64,000 nucleotides of DNA from JAOZTV01 sp965371805 (GTDB lineage: Bacteria > Acidobacteriota > Aminicenantia > UBA2199): the NCBI GenBank assembly GCA_965371805.1, contig CBDUZW010000004.1, positions 62,001 to 126,000 on the forward strand. The letters run 5' to 3'. The translations under genes were made by a program, and so were the position numbers. The stretch's first letter is position 1, and each line of letters begins with the position of its first letter. The notes below the pieces were generated by a model. It saw nothing but the letters and a program-made list of their open reading frames with translations. It did no database searches and was not told the DNA's origin. Positions 1-8,393 of the stretch are shown here, in pieces.

Positions 1-1668
1 AGTCCTGTTAAAAACCAAAGCTTCTTTTTTTGAGTCTTTTTGATCTAAAATAAAATAGCCCTGCCTTAAGAACTGAAAGTTTGTAGTAAAATCGGCCTCT
101 AAAAGGGATGGTTCAAGTTTACAGTCCTTTAGTACTGTTACAGACTCAGGGTTTATGTTCTCTCGTAATTCTGAATTATCCAGTTCAGAAGGGTTTTCTA
201 TGTTGAACAATTTGTCATACAGGCGAATCTCAGCAGAAATTGCATGTTTTGCAGATACCCAATGGGAAGTGCCTTTAACTTTTCGTCCATCGTCTGACCA
301 TCCTCCCTTCGTTTTGGGATCATAGGTACATCCTATTTCAATAATATTTCCAGCTTCATCTTTTTCTACTCTAACACATTTTACGTAATAGGCATGCTTG
401 AGCCTTATCTCTTTTCCTGGTGACAATCGGAAATATTTTTTTGGGGGATCTTCCATGAAATCCTCTTTCTCTATATAAAGATATTTAGAAAATGGAATTT
501 CTCTTTCTCCCATATCTGGATCTTCAGGATTATTAGCAGCAGGCAGCATCTCCATTTTATCTTCCGGATAATTGTCAATAACCAGTTTTAGGGGTTCTAA
601 AACACCCATAACTCTTTTTGCATATTTATTCAGCTCTTCTCTAATGCAATAATCAAGAAATGCAATATCAACAGTACTATTACTCTTTGCAATTCCGATT
701 TGATCAGTAAACATCTTTATCGAGCCTGCTGTTACACCTCTTCTTCTGAGTCCTGAAATAGTGGGCATTCTAGGGTCATCCCATCCGTCAACAATTTTTT
801 CATTAACAAGATACAGGAGTGTTCTTTTACTCATAACTGTGTGATTGATATTCAGACGTGCAAATTCGATCTGCTGAGGGTGGTTTTCAGTTTTAAGTGT
901 ATCCAGGATCCAGTCATAAAGTGGTCTATGATCCTCAAATTCAAGAGTGCAAACTGAATGTGTGATACCTTCAATCGCATCAGATATACAATGTGTATAA
1001 TCGTACATTGGATAAACATTCCATTTATCCCCTGTTCTGTGGTGATATACTTTCTTTATCCTGTATATAACAGGGTCTCTCATATTTATGTTGGGAGAAC
1101 TCATGTCAATTTTTACTCTTAAAACTTTGCTGCCTTCCTCATATTTTCCATTTCTCATATTTTCAAAAAGTTGAAGGTTTTCGTCAATTGTTCTAGTTCT
1201 ATATGGGCTGTTTTTCCCTGGCTCAGTAAGTGTGCCCCGGTACTCTCTTGTCTCTGTGTTTGAAAGATCACAGACAAAAGCTTTGTCCAGTTTAATCAGC
1301 TTTACAGCATAATCATATAATGTGTCAAAATAGTCTGATGCATAGTGAAGCCTGTCATCCCAATCAAATCCGAGCCATTTTACATCCTTTTTTATAGAGT
1401 CAATATACTCAATGTCCTCTTTTTCAGGATTTGTATCATCAAACCTCAGATTGCATAAGCCATTATAATCCTTAGCAAGCCCAAAATTCAGACATATTGA
1501 TTTAGCATGTCCAATATGCAGATAGCCATTTGGCTCTGGTGGAAATCTTGTATGGACCTTCCCATTATTTTTACCATTTTCTATATCACTGTCTATAATC
1601 TGTTTTATGAAATTTGTTTGTAATTTAGTGCCATCATTCTGCTCGATATTTTTTTTTTTATCTTCCAT
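1..1668 (-). CDS. glnS: Glutaminyl-tRNA synthetase (3' end cut by window edge)
   Basis: Class I synthetase that charges tRNA-Gln with glutamine in the cytoplasm. The frame is open from ATG 1668 to base 1, giving 556 codons. The family is about 550 residues, so only the last few residues should be missing. The HIGH box is seen as [15 protein letters not shown] at about residues 43-57, and the KMSKS-type loop as VMSKR near residue 278. The stretch [10 protein letters not shown] is typical of the GlnRS/GluRS catalytic core, and the beta-barrel anticodon-binding half follows. A good Shine-Dalgarno (AGGAG) precedes the ATG. The gene lies just downstream of the short-chain dehydrogenase on the same strand, with a 14-nt gap, so the two may be co-transcribed. 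Its presence suggests direct Gln-tRNA charging, although GatCAB cannot be excluded from this window. Confidence 0.95.
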   Translation of the reverse strand, partial: MEDKKKNIEQNDGTKLQTNFIKQIIDSDIENGKNNGKVHTRFPPEPNGYLHIGHAKSICLNFGLAKDYNGLCNLRFDDTNPEKEDIEYIDSIKKDVKWLGFDWDDRLHYASDYFDTLYDYAVKLIKLDKAFVCDLSNTETREYRGTLTEPGKNSPYRTRTIDENLQLFENMRNGKYEEGSKVLRVKIDMSSPNINMRDPVIYRIKKVYHHRTGDKWNVYPMYDYTHCISDAIEGITHSVCTLEFEDHRPLYDWILDTLKTENHPQQIEFARLNINHTVMSKRTLLYLVNEKIVDGWDDPRMPTISGLRRRGVTAGSIKMFTDQIGIAKSNSTVDIAFLDYCIREELNKYAKRVMGVLEPLKLVIDNYPEDKMEMLPAANNPEDPDMGEREIPFSKYLYIEKEDFMEDPPKKYFRLSPGKEIRLKHAYYVKCVRVEKDEAGNIIEIGCTYDPKTKGGWSDDGRKVKGTSHWVSAKHAISAEIRLYDKLFNIENPSELDNSELRENINPESVTVLKDCKLEPSLLEADFTTNFQFLRQGYFILDQKDSKKEALVFNRT

Positions 1669-1682
1669 TCCTTTCTCCTGAT

Positions 1683-2495
1683 TTATCCTTTTTGTTTATC
1701 TTTATGTCTATAAGATTTTTCAAACATAGAGACAAGTGTCCTTTTTGGTAAAAGCCTTTGGATAATGTCTCCAATTTTATTTGAAAAACCTGGAATTAAA
1801 TGAATCTTACCTTTTTTAAATGCATTTATTGCTTTTTTTGCAGCCTTTCCTGCATCCATATTAAAAATGTTTTTCTCTCCGAATTTATCTTCCAGGCCTG
1901 ACATTTTAACCATTTCAGTTTTTATCCCACCTGGAGAAAATAATGAAATTGTAATAGATTTATTGTTGTTTTCACCAATCAATGCAAATGTAAAACCTGT
2001 TAAGCCATGTTTGGATGAACTATAAACGGCCTGATAGGGTAAAGGCATCAATCCTGCCATACTACTTATGTTTAAAATGCCTCCCCCTCCTTTATTTTTG
2101 AAGTATTCAAGAAATAGTAGAGATGTTTCAACTACTGTTTTATAATTCAAATTAATGATTTTTTTGTATGTTTCCATATTTGATGCACTCGCTATTTCAT
2201 AAGCTGTTAAACCGGCATTATTTATAATTGCGTAAATATCTTCTTCTTTTGTGCAAAAATTGTAGAGTTCTTTACCTGCGTCCTCTTTACTAAGATCAAT
2301 TGTAAACAATTTCACTTTTGAGTCCGTTTCATTTTCGATCCTTTTTTTTAACGCCTCTAATTTCTCTGTTCTTCTGGCAACAATTATAATATTGGCTTTT
2401 TCAACTTTTGATAAATATAAGGCAATTTCCTTACCCAGTCCACTGGATGCACCAGTCACTACGACCCATTTTTTTTCAAAATTCATTTTTTTCAT
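1683..2495 (-). CDS. Short-chain dehydrogenase/reductase (SDR)
   Basis: NAD(P)-dependent oxidoreductase of the classical SDR family, 270 residues. The Rossmann dinucleotide motif TGASSGLG is at about residues 14-21, NNAG at about 92-95, a catalytic Ser in the NISSMAG segment, and the catalytic YSSSK pair at about 158-162. The C-terminal extension (ending RHKDKQKG) is basic and resembles the membrane-associated acyl or steroid dehydrogenase-like SDRs. The substrate cannot be told from sequence. The ATG at 2495 has no Shine-Dalgarno, but TATAAT lies 6 nt upstream, so a leaderless transcript is likely. It is divergent from the histidine kinase at 2583 across an 87-nt gap and lies directly upstream of glnS. 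Confidence 0.9.
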   Translation of the reverse strand: MKKMNFEKKWVVVTGASSGLGKEIALYLSKVEKANIIIVARRTEKLEALKKRIENETDSKVKLFTIDLSKEDAGKELYNFCTKEEDIYAIINNAGLTAYEIASASNMETYKKIINLNYKTVVETSLLFLEYFKNKGGGGILNISSMAGLMPLPYQAVYSSSKHGLTGFTFALIGENNNKSITISLFSPGGIKTEMVKMSGLEDKFGEKNIFNMDAGKAAKKAINAFKKGKIHLIPGFSNKIGDIIQRLLPKRTLVSMFEKSYRHKDKQKG

Positions 2496-2501
2496 AGGTT
2501 T

Positions 2502-2507
2502 ATTATA
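2502..2507 (-). promoter_or_regulatory. -10 element for the SDR gene; leaderless start predicted
   Basis: TATAAT on the minus strand ends 6 nt before ATG 2495. A weak -35 (TTGCAT, 2526-2531) lies 18 nt upstream. Transcription would begin at or next to the start codon, and no ribosome-binding site is visible. Confidence 0.55.
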
Positions 2508-2548
2508 TCCTGAACTGAATGATTAATGCAATGATCAAGGCTATATTG

Positions 2549-2577
2549 TTGACTTTTTAACTAGCATTACCTACAAT
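2549..2577 (+). promoter_or_regulatory. Sigma-70 promoter of the histidine kinase; leaderless start predicted
   Basis: TTGACT at 2549-2554 and TACAAT at 2572-2577 are separated by exactly 17 nt. ATG 2583 follows the -10 box after only 5 nt, so the start site should coincide with the start codon. It is divergent with the SDR promoter. Confidence 0.7.
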
Positions 2578-2582
2578 GAAGG

Positions 2583-4004
2583 ATGAAAGCTAAAGATCTC
2601 CTAAATGGGGGAAATTTTTTTGGAAAATATACTGGAACAATGTCAATTGAAAGGGTTTGTGAAAACACCATATGGCTGATAAGATTGAGATGGATTGCAT
2701 GTATTGGTCTGCTTTTTGGCGTAATACTGAGCAAGGCTTTCTTTAAAGTCGAAATTAAATCTGTTTTACCTCCCCTGCTAATAGGGATCGGCATTATTAT
2801 TTTTAATTTCATCTTTTATCTAAGATACTCATTTCTTAGCAAAAGAAGAAGTGAACAGACAAAAGAGTGTGTTGAGAAGAGGTTGATTTTTGTCAATATC
2901 CAGATATTTGTTGATCTGATTATGCTTACGGCAATAATTTACTACACAGGCGGAATTGCAACCCCTATCCCTTTTTTCTTTATTTTTCATATGGTAATAA
3001 GCAGTATAATGTTGTCAAAAATTAATGCATATTTCTGGGCGGTTTTTACAATTATCACTCAATCGATAATGATCTATTTGGAGCATAGTGGAAAAATTGC
3101 TCATAAATATTATTTTTATTTTATCCCTGAAATAAATGACAAATCTGGTTATACTGAGCTGTTTATATTAATCGTTTTTAGTATTACACTTGTAATTACT
3201 GTATATTTTGCAACAACAATAATGCGTCCTATCAGAAAAAAACAGCTGGATCTAACTATAATGAAAAATGAACTTCAGGAACAGAAATATAAATTAGAAT
3301 CAACTAATGCTGAATTGGAAGATATGGATAAATCTAAAACGGAATTTCTTTATCGGGTTGAGCATGAATTAAAAGCGCCAATAGCGGCAATTCTGAGTAT
3401 GCTTTCTGTGGTTATAAGGGGATATGACTCGGTTGATGAAAATAAAAAAAAAGATTTTCTTAATAGAAGTATTATAAGAGTTAAAAGTATGAAGGATATG
3501 GTTAAGGATCTTCTGTCTCTCTCAAGAGTAGATGCAAAAAACTTTCAACTTAATAAAACAGATCTAAAGTTTTATGAAATTATTGAAGAAATTATTGATG
3601 AACTGACTCCATATGCTCAAAAAAAAAACATTGGTTTAAAAACTAATCTTGCAGACAAACTTCCTGATTTTTACGCTGATAGAGATGCCTTAACAGAAAT
3701 TATCAGGAATCTTATACATAATGCAATAAAGTATTCATTTGAAGGTTTTGTGACAATCGCCTTAGTAATGAATAATAATGAACTGATTTTTTCGGTGCTT
3801 GATACAGGTATAGGTATTAGTGAAGATGATCTGGGAAATATATTTGAAGAATTTTACCGAACCTCTAATGCAAAGGCATTTGAGGAGGGGACAGGTCTGG
3901 GACTCGCACTTGTCAAAAAATTAGTTGAACAGCTTGGCGGAAATATTAAAATAGAAAGTGAACTTAATAAGGGGACCAAGAGTATTATCTCCTTTCCTGT
4001 ATAA
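2583..4004 (+). CDS. Membrane sensor histidine kinase
   Basis: Sensor kinase of 473 residues. Several hydrophobic segments in the first about 215 residues give an integral-membrane sensor, with the last membrane segment near residues 190-212. A short coiled coil (about 215-250) follows. The HisKA phospho-acceptor box contains VEHELKAP at about residue 258. The GHKL ATPase domain shows the N-box NLIHNAIKYS, the G1 box DTGIGI and the G2 box GTGLGLAL. No response regulator is adjacent, so this is an orphan kinase in this window. The start is supported by a promoter whose -10 box lies 5 nt upstream; an alternative start is ATG 2640. The signal sensed is unknown. Confidence 0.9.
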   Translation: MKAKDLLNGGNFFGKYTGTMSIERVCENTIWLIRLRWIACIGLLFGVILSKAFFKVEIKSVLPPLLIGIGIIIFNFIFYLRYSFLSKRRSEQTKECVEKRLIFVNIQIFVDLIMLTAIIYYTGGIATPIPFFFIFHMVISSIMLSKINAYFWAVFTIITQSIMIYLEHSGKIAHKYYFYFIPEINDKSGYTELFILIVFSITLVITVYFATTIMRPIRKKQLDLTIMKNELQEQKYKLESTNAELEDMDKSKTEFLYRVEHELKAPIAAILSMLSVVIRGYDSVDENKKKDFLNRSIIRVKSMKDMVKDLLSLSRVDAKNFQLNKTDLKFYEIIEEIIDELTPYAQKKNIGLKTNLADKLPDFYADRDALTEIIRNLIHNAIKYSFEGFVTIALVMNNNELIFSVLDTGIGISEDDLGNIFEEFYRTSNAKAFEEGTGLGLALVKKLVEQLGGNIKIESELNKGTKSIISFPV

Positions 4005-4017
4005 TATATTAAGTTTA

Positions 4018-4044
4018 AAGCCCGTTGTAACTGACAACAGGCTT
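4018..4044. terminator. Bidirectional terminator-like hairpin
   Basis: Arms AAGCCcGTTGT and ACAACaGGCTT (one mismatch) flank a 5-nt loop. It sits between the convergent ends of the histidine kinase (4004) and thioredoxin (4067) and could serve both. Confidence 0.6.
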
Positions 4045-4066
4045 CTTACTTAAATATTTGATAGAA

Positions 4067-4420
4067 TTATTTAACTTTTAACACATTTTCTATTGCTTCC
4101 ACAAATTGTTCCTTTGGAAGCGCTCCCATGGACATTTGAGGCTTTTCACCTTTGGGGCAGAAAAGAATTGATGGAATACTTTTGATCTGGAATGCTGCAG
4201 CCAATTCCTGTTCCTTTTCAGTATCTATCTTATATATATTTATTTTTCCTTTATATTCTTCTGAAAGCTGCTCCAGTACCGGTGCAACCATCTTGCAGGG
4301 ACCACACCAATCAGCATAAAAATCAATAATACAAGGTAGATCTCCCTTAAATGCCCAATCCTTTTCTTTCTCATAATCAAATACCTTCTCTTTAAAACTC
4401 TCTTTTGATAAAAATTCCAT
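4067..4420 (-). CDS. trxA: Thioredoxin
   Basis: Cytoplasmic protein-disulfide reductase of 117 residues, slightly longer than the usual 105-110. The canonical active site WCGPCK is at about residues 38-43, and the cis-Pro loop is seen in KSIPSILF. An N-terminal extension of about 10 residues (MEFLSKESFKEK) accounts for the length. There is no signal peptide. AAGGAG upstream of ATG 4420 supports the start. It is a single gene convergent with the histidine kinase. A second thioredoxin with a CEPC active site is encoded at 56169-56492, so the organism has at least two; this one has the standard redox motif and is the likelier housekeeping copy. Confidence 0.93.
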   Translation of the reverse strand: MEFLSKESFKEKVFDYEKEKDWAFKGDLPCIIDFYADWCGPCKMVAPVLEQLSEEYKGKINIYKIDTEKEQELAAAFQIKSIPSILFCPKGEKPQMSMGALPKEQFVEAIENVLKVK

Positions 4421-4632
4421 ATTTTTTCTCCTTTTACACTCTTTTCATAAACACAAGTTGCCAACAACAACTAATGTTCGAAGCAATTATAAAACAAAAA
4501 AAAGTTCTTGTCAACATTGCTTTTAGCTTGATTTTTTTTTATAATTATATTATGTAATAGTATAGTAAAGAAAGATTATGCAATTTTAATAAGAATAGCT
4601 TAATTTTGTTAATGTTTTTTATAGGAGTTTGT

Positions 4633-5376
4633 ATGAAATTAAAGAAATATATTATAGTAACAGTAATTTTTATCCTATTGATATTCGGATTATCCGCAGA
4701 TGATAAAAAATGGGAGATAGATCTTCATTATTCGTCATGGTCAATTAACTTCCTTTCTTCAACTTTGATAGGAATAGCAGAAGATGAAATAGATGATTAT
4801 GATCCTGAAAAAGGTGAAATTACATTCAATTCTCATGGATCTAATTTAGGTATAGGTGTTAGGTATTTCCCGGCTGGTAAAACAGGTTCTTTTTCACTTG
4901 GGTTTTCACATGAAAGAAATAGTTTTCAAATAGACATAACCGGCAAATATATTAAATCTGATTCTATTGGACAGCAAATGGTAGTTGATGGAAATGGAAG
5001 TATTATAATAAAGCCGCATGCTTTTCATTTTAATGTCAGGTGGGAAATATTTCCCTCATATAGAATTCATCCATATTTTGGATTAGGTTTTGGAATAGGT
5101 GTTCTCAACGGAAATGCAGAAGGATATGCAACATCGGTTACTACTTTATATAATGGAGAAACTATTGAATCTGTTGAATACGAGGAAAATGAAACCCTGA
5201 ATGAATTTATAAATGAATATAAAGAGGATGGCAACTCTATTCCTATTGGATTTTTCCCTTTTTTGCAAATGGAGTTTGGAGTAAGGGGAGAGGTTGCAAA
5301 AGATGTTTATTTATTAGCTGAAATACAGTTTTATACAGGAATCTCCTTCAGAGGAGGGATATCGTATAGATTTTAA
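4633..5376 (+). CDS. Outer-membrane beta-barrel protein, paralogue of 49146-49868
   Basis: Predicted secreted porin-like or OmpW-like barrel, 247 residues. ATG 4633 is chosen because AGGAG lies 5 nt upstream and the product then starts with a clean signal peptide (MKLKKYIIVTVIFILLIFG, cleaved near LSA). The mature part alternates aromatic and polar residues and ends in YRF, the C-terminal aromatic signature of BAM substrates. It aligns along its whole length with the product of 49146-49868: shared features include HYS.WSINF, GSFSLG, HPFFG/HPYFG, GFGIG and FRGG. An acidic loop near residues 175-205 (VEYEENETLNEF) is conserved in character in both. Function beyond an outer-membrane location is unknown. 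Confidence 0.8.
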   Translation: MKLKKYIIVTVIFILLIFGLSADDKKWEIDLHYSSWSINFLSSTLIGIAEDEIDDYDPEKGEITFNSHGSNLGIGVRYFPAGKTGSFSLGFSHERNSFQIDITGKYIKSDSIGQQMVVDGNGSIIIKPHAFHFNVRWEIFPSYRIHPYFGLGFGIGVLNGNAEGYATSVTTLYNGETIESVEYEENETLNEFINEYKEDGNSIPIGFFPFLQMEFGVRGEVAKDVYLLAEIQFYTGISFRGGISYRF

Positions 5377-5597
5377 TTAAAGACTTGTTTAAAAAGAATA
5401 TCCGATACCAAATTTTATTGATGAACAATTCAAAGTAAATTCCTTAATGTTATAAATAAAATTTCATATCTTCAAACCATCCTGTCCCATTAATACCCGG
5501 CATCACTTAGTAATCTTTCTCTGACAAATATAGATTATTATAATTTGGAATAGAAATACCTAGAAAAAATTCAAAGCTGGTTTTCTTTTTTTTAAAA

Positions 5598-7556
5598 TTA
5601 TTTACTCTCTCTGCCGTCTTCGTCGACAGCAATAATCTTATAGTCATATTCAATTATCACTCCACCAATTCTATCAACATGTTCCGTTACACTTCCAGCA
5701 ACTTCATGAAATAGTGTGTAATTTGACTCCTCTTTTCGCTTTTTCATTATTTTATACTTTACAATATTCACACCTCTTTCTTTATTTGATGGATTTGGAC
5801 GCCAGGTAATATTAGAAACATATTCTATTGTAAAAAGTGTTCGGTTTTCTATGATCTCAGACTTCACAGATACTGGAGCTTCAACCCCATATACAAATAC
5901 TGATTGGGAATAACTATTACTTCCATTCTGATTATCAGTAACTCTAAGTCCTATTGTGTAATTTCCAATTTTACTATATTTATGTGTAAATGGGGCTTTA
6001 TTAGTCTTCTTTATACTGGAACCATCCCCGAAGGTCCATTTATAACTTACAATATGACCGTCCGTATCGTCAGACCTTGCAGGATTAACTGTTACATATA
6101 ACGGGTATAAGCCTGATCTAGGGGCATAAGTAAAAAATGCAAGTGGAGGAGTATTTATTTTTATAGCTTCAATTGTTTTTGATGAAGTTCCTGTTTTTCC
6201 CTGAGTATCGGTTATTGTTAGGGTTGCAATAAAGAAACCACTTCTACTATAAGTATGCGATGCTGTTTGACCTGTAGCTGTTCCGCCGTCACCAAAACGC
6301 CAATCCCAACTAACAATAGTTCCACTATCTGAATATGAAGTTGTAGCATCAAATGAAACATTAAGCGGTATGTTTCCTCTTGAAGGTGTTAATGTGAATA
6401 GTGCAACGGGTGCACCAGGCACTATCTCACCAGTTGTACTAAGTAAATCAAGATATACAACATCATTAGTTGCACAAAATGCAATTACACCTTTTAGATT
6501 GGCACTATCCAGATCATTACTTACCTTTGCTGGTCTCTTTCCAACTGATTTTTTTAAAAGAGTAAAACCGCTCCATACCCCATTTACCTTCCAGTTATAA
6601 TATATTGCTGTCCCGCTTGTCCAGCCGCCTTTTTGCATTGAGACTAAAATATTGCTTGAATTTGCAGCATTAATATCACAAAAATGGTAGGTTTGAGGGG
6701 AGGCAGTACCAAACATACTCTTACGGCCTACAAAGGAACTTCCTGATTTATATTCATAGTATAAGGTTCTGTTTGGATCTATGCCTTCCCAATATACTAC
6801 ATGAGGAACTCCGCTACTGTCAATATCAAGTCTAGGTCTCTGTACAAGACCGCCCCCATGAACAGAGATCCATCTATCCCAATTACTTCCACTTCTATTT
6901 GGTCTTCTAAGATAGGCAACATTATATGACCCGCTATTATATTGACTTGAGACATGGATATAATCATTATTAACAACGACATCCGGATGCTTGTTAGTTC
7001 CTGAAATCGGGAAATTTTGAAAACTAATAGTATTTCCATACTTACTGATAAATTGAGATCTTCTGGCTGGAAAATGCATGAAAACTACGAAAACATTCCC
7101 GGAATTATCAACAGCTATTCTTAAGTCTTCAATCATTGTACCAGTAACCCGTCCAAAAGTTTGTACGTTTGACCATGTGCTTCCATTAAAATACCTGTAC
7201 TTAATAGTGTGACTTGTTCCAATTTCATCGCACCAAGCTAAATGAATATCTCCATTTCCACGGATATCAACTTCGGGTTCATAGGAATAGCCGGAGGAGT
7301 TGGAAATATTTTTGACAAAAGAAACTTTCCCATTTTCATATTTACTTAAAAAAATATCGCTTCTTCCTGAAGAAATATTGTCTGCTTGATAAGCAACATA
7401 TATTGTTCCATACGGACCTATTTTTACTTCAGGTTTATCATAATTCATGTTAGGATCATTTGCTATTGTAATCAAGGTCTCATCAGAAAACAGATTTATT
7501 GATAGAAGACTAAGAAGAATACCGATTATAATAATAATTACATATTTGTTTTTCAA
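5598..7556 (-). CDS. Secreted beta-propeller/PKD-domain protein
   Basis: Exported multidomain protein of 652 residues. I place the start at TTG 7556, because GGAGG lies 8 nt upstream and the product begins directly with a signal peptide (MKNKYVIIIIIGILLSLL); frames opening at 7571 or 7589 lack a ribosome-binding site. Residues about 30-370 have repeated BNR/sialidase-like blades (VAYQADN, HLAWCDE, VFVVFMHF, HVVYWEG). Two PKD domains follow (about 380-465 and 470-560), with the signatures WDWRFGDG and YKWTFGDG. A fibronectin-III-like C-terminal domain ends in AVDEDGRESK. No catalytic motif or sorting signal is visible. It is paralogous to 14967-16718. Likely surface or extracellular adhesion or carbohydrate binding, by inference. 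Confidence 0.8.
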   Translation of the reverse strand: MKNKYVIIIIIGILLSLLSINLFSDETLITIANDPNMNYDKPEVKIGPYGTIYVAYQADNISSGRSDIFLSKYENGKVSFVKNISNSSGYSYEPEVDIRGNGDIHLAWCDEIGTSHTIKYRYFNGSTWSNVQTFGRVTGTMIEDLRIAVDNSGNVFVVFMHFPARRSQFISKYGNTISFQNFPISGTNKHPDVVVNNDYIHVSSQYNSGSYNVAYLRRPNRSGSNWDRWISVHGGGLVQRPRLDIDSSGVPHVVYWEGIDPNRTLYYEYKSGSSFVGRKSMFGTASPQTYHFCDINAANSSNILVSMQKGGWTSGTAIYYNWKVNGVWSGFTLLKKSVGKRPAKVSNDLDSANLKGVIAFCATNDVVYLDLLSTTGEIVPGAPVALFTLTPSRGNIPLNVSFDATTSYSDSGTIVSWDWRFGDGGTATGQTASHTYSRSGFFIATLTITDTQGKTGTSSKTIEAIKINTPPLAFFTYAPRSGLYPLYVTVNPARSDDTDGHIVSYKWTFGDGSSIKKTNKAPFTHKYSKIGNYTIGLRVTDNQNGSNSYSQSVFVYGVEAPVSVKSEIIENRTLFTIEYVSNITWRPNPSNKERGVNIVKYKIMKKRKEESNYTLFHEVAGSVTEHVDRIGGVIIEYDYKIIAVDEDGRESK

Positions 7557-7678
7557 ATTATTTACCTCCATATTATTTTTTGCCTGCAAAATACATTTCT
7601 ATATCTCAAAACAAAGTTACAAGAAGAATAATATAGTAATTATTAAATATATTCAACTATATTATTGGTTTTTTTGCT

Positions 7679-8248
7679 TTATAAAACTTTTATTAAAAAA
7701 GATGCAACTATAGAAAACCCTCCAAGTTCAACATTAAATCCGGTTGGACTGGCTATTGCACTATCATATTTTGTTTCAAATTCAAAAGAAAAACGGTGAT
7801 CTATTCTAAAATCAAATCCAAACATCAATGAATATCCACTTGTGCTTCCATTTACATCATTAACTGTCTCATCGTTACCCTGCTCCTTGTATGACACATT
7901 GATATACCCCACTGATAAATAAGGTTTTATCGACCATTTTATTGGAGGTGTATATCTGAGACTCAATCCAATTGTGCTCGAATTAAATGTTATGGCTTCT
8001 TTGGTATAACTTACTTTTGCATCAGTACTATAAAAATAACCTGTTAGCCACCCACTAAAACCATTCCAGATTGATGCACCTGTTTTAAAACCGTAAATAA
8101 AATTATTCCCACCATATATTTCTTTGAGATTATCATCACCTGAATTGAACATGGCAACTGAAGGGCCTATTTTAACTGAAACTTTTGCCAAACCTATAAG
8201 GGAAATAGATAAAACTAAAAAAATTACACAAAACAATTTCACTCGCAT
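7679..8248 (-). CDS. Small outer-membrane beta-barrel protein
   Basis: Predicted outer-membrane protein of 189 residues with a signal peptide (MRVKLFCVIFLVLSISLIGLA) and an OmpX/opacity-like eight-stranded barrel pattern. Examples of the alternating strands are GLSLRYTPP, KPYLSVGYINVSY and FSFEFETKYD. It starts at ATG 8248 after a good AAGGAG. It lies upstream of the propeller/PKD gene on the same strand with a 122-nt gap, so a joint transcript is possible. No specific family is recognised. The C-terminus (FLIKVL) lacks the usual final aromatic residue, which is mildly atypical for a barrel protein. Confidence 0.7.
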   Translation of the reverse strand: MRVKLFCVIFLVLSISLIGLAKVSVKIGPSVAMFNSGDDNLKEIYGGNNFIYGFKTGASIWNGFSGWLTGYFYSTDAKVSYTKEAITFNSSTIGLSLRYTPPIKWSIKPYLSVGYINVSYKEQGNDETVNDVNGSTSGYSLMFGFDFRIDHRFSFEFETKYDSAIASPTGFNVELGGFSIVASFLIKVL

Positions 8249-8359
8249 ACTTACTCCTTATTCTTTAAAATATTAAATAGTATGATAATATAAGTTATAA
8301 AAAAATACAACTTTATTATTGTTTTGATTCGGATTGAAATTCTATTTCCACCATATCTA

Positions 8360-8388
8360 TTGACTTCAAATGGTAAATATTCTAACAT
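8360..8388 (+). promoter_or_regulatory. Sigma-70 promoter, leaderless start predicted
   Basis: TTGACT (8360-8365), 17-nt spacer, TAACAT (8383-8388). The ATG of the next gene is at 8394, 5 nt beyond the -10 box, and no Shine-Dalgarno is present. Confidence 0.65.
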
Positions 8389-8393
8389 AATTT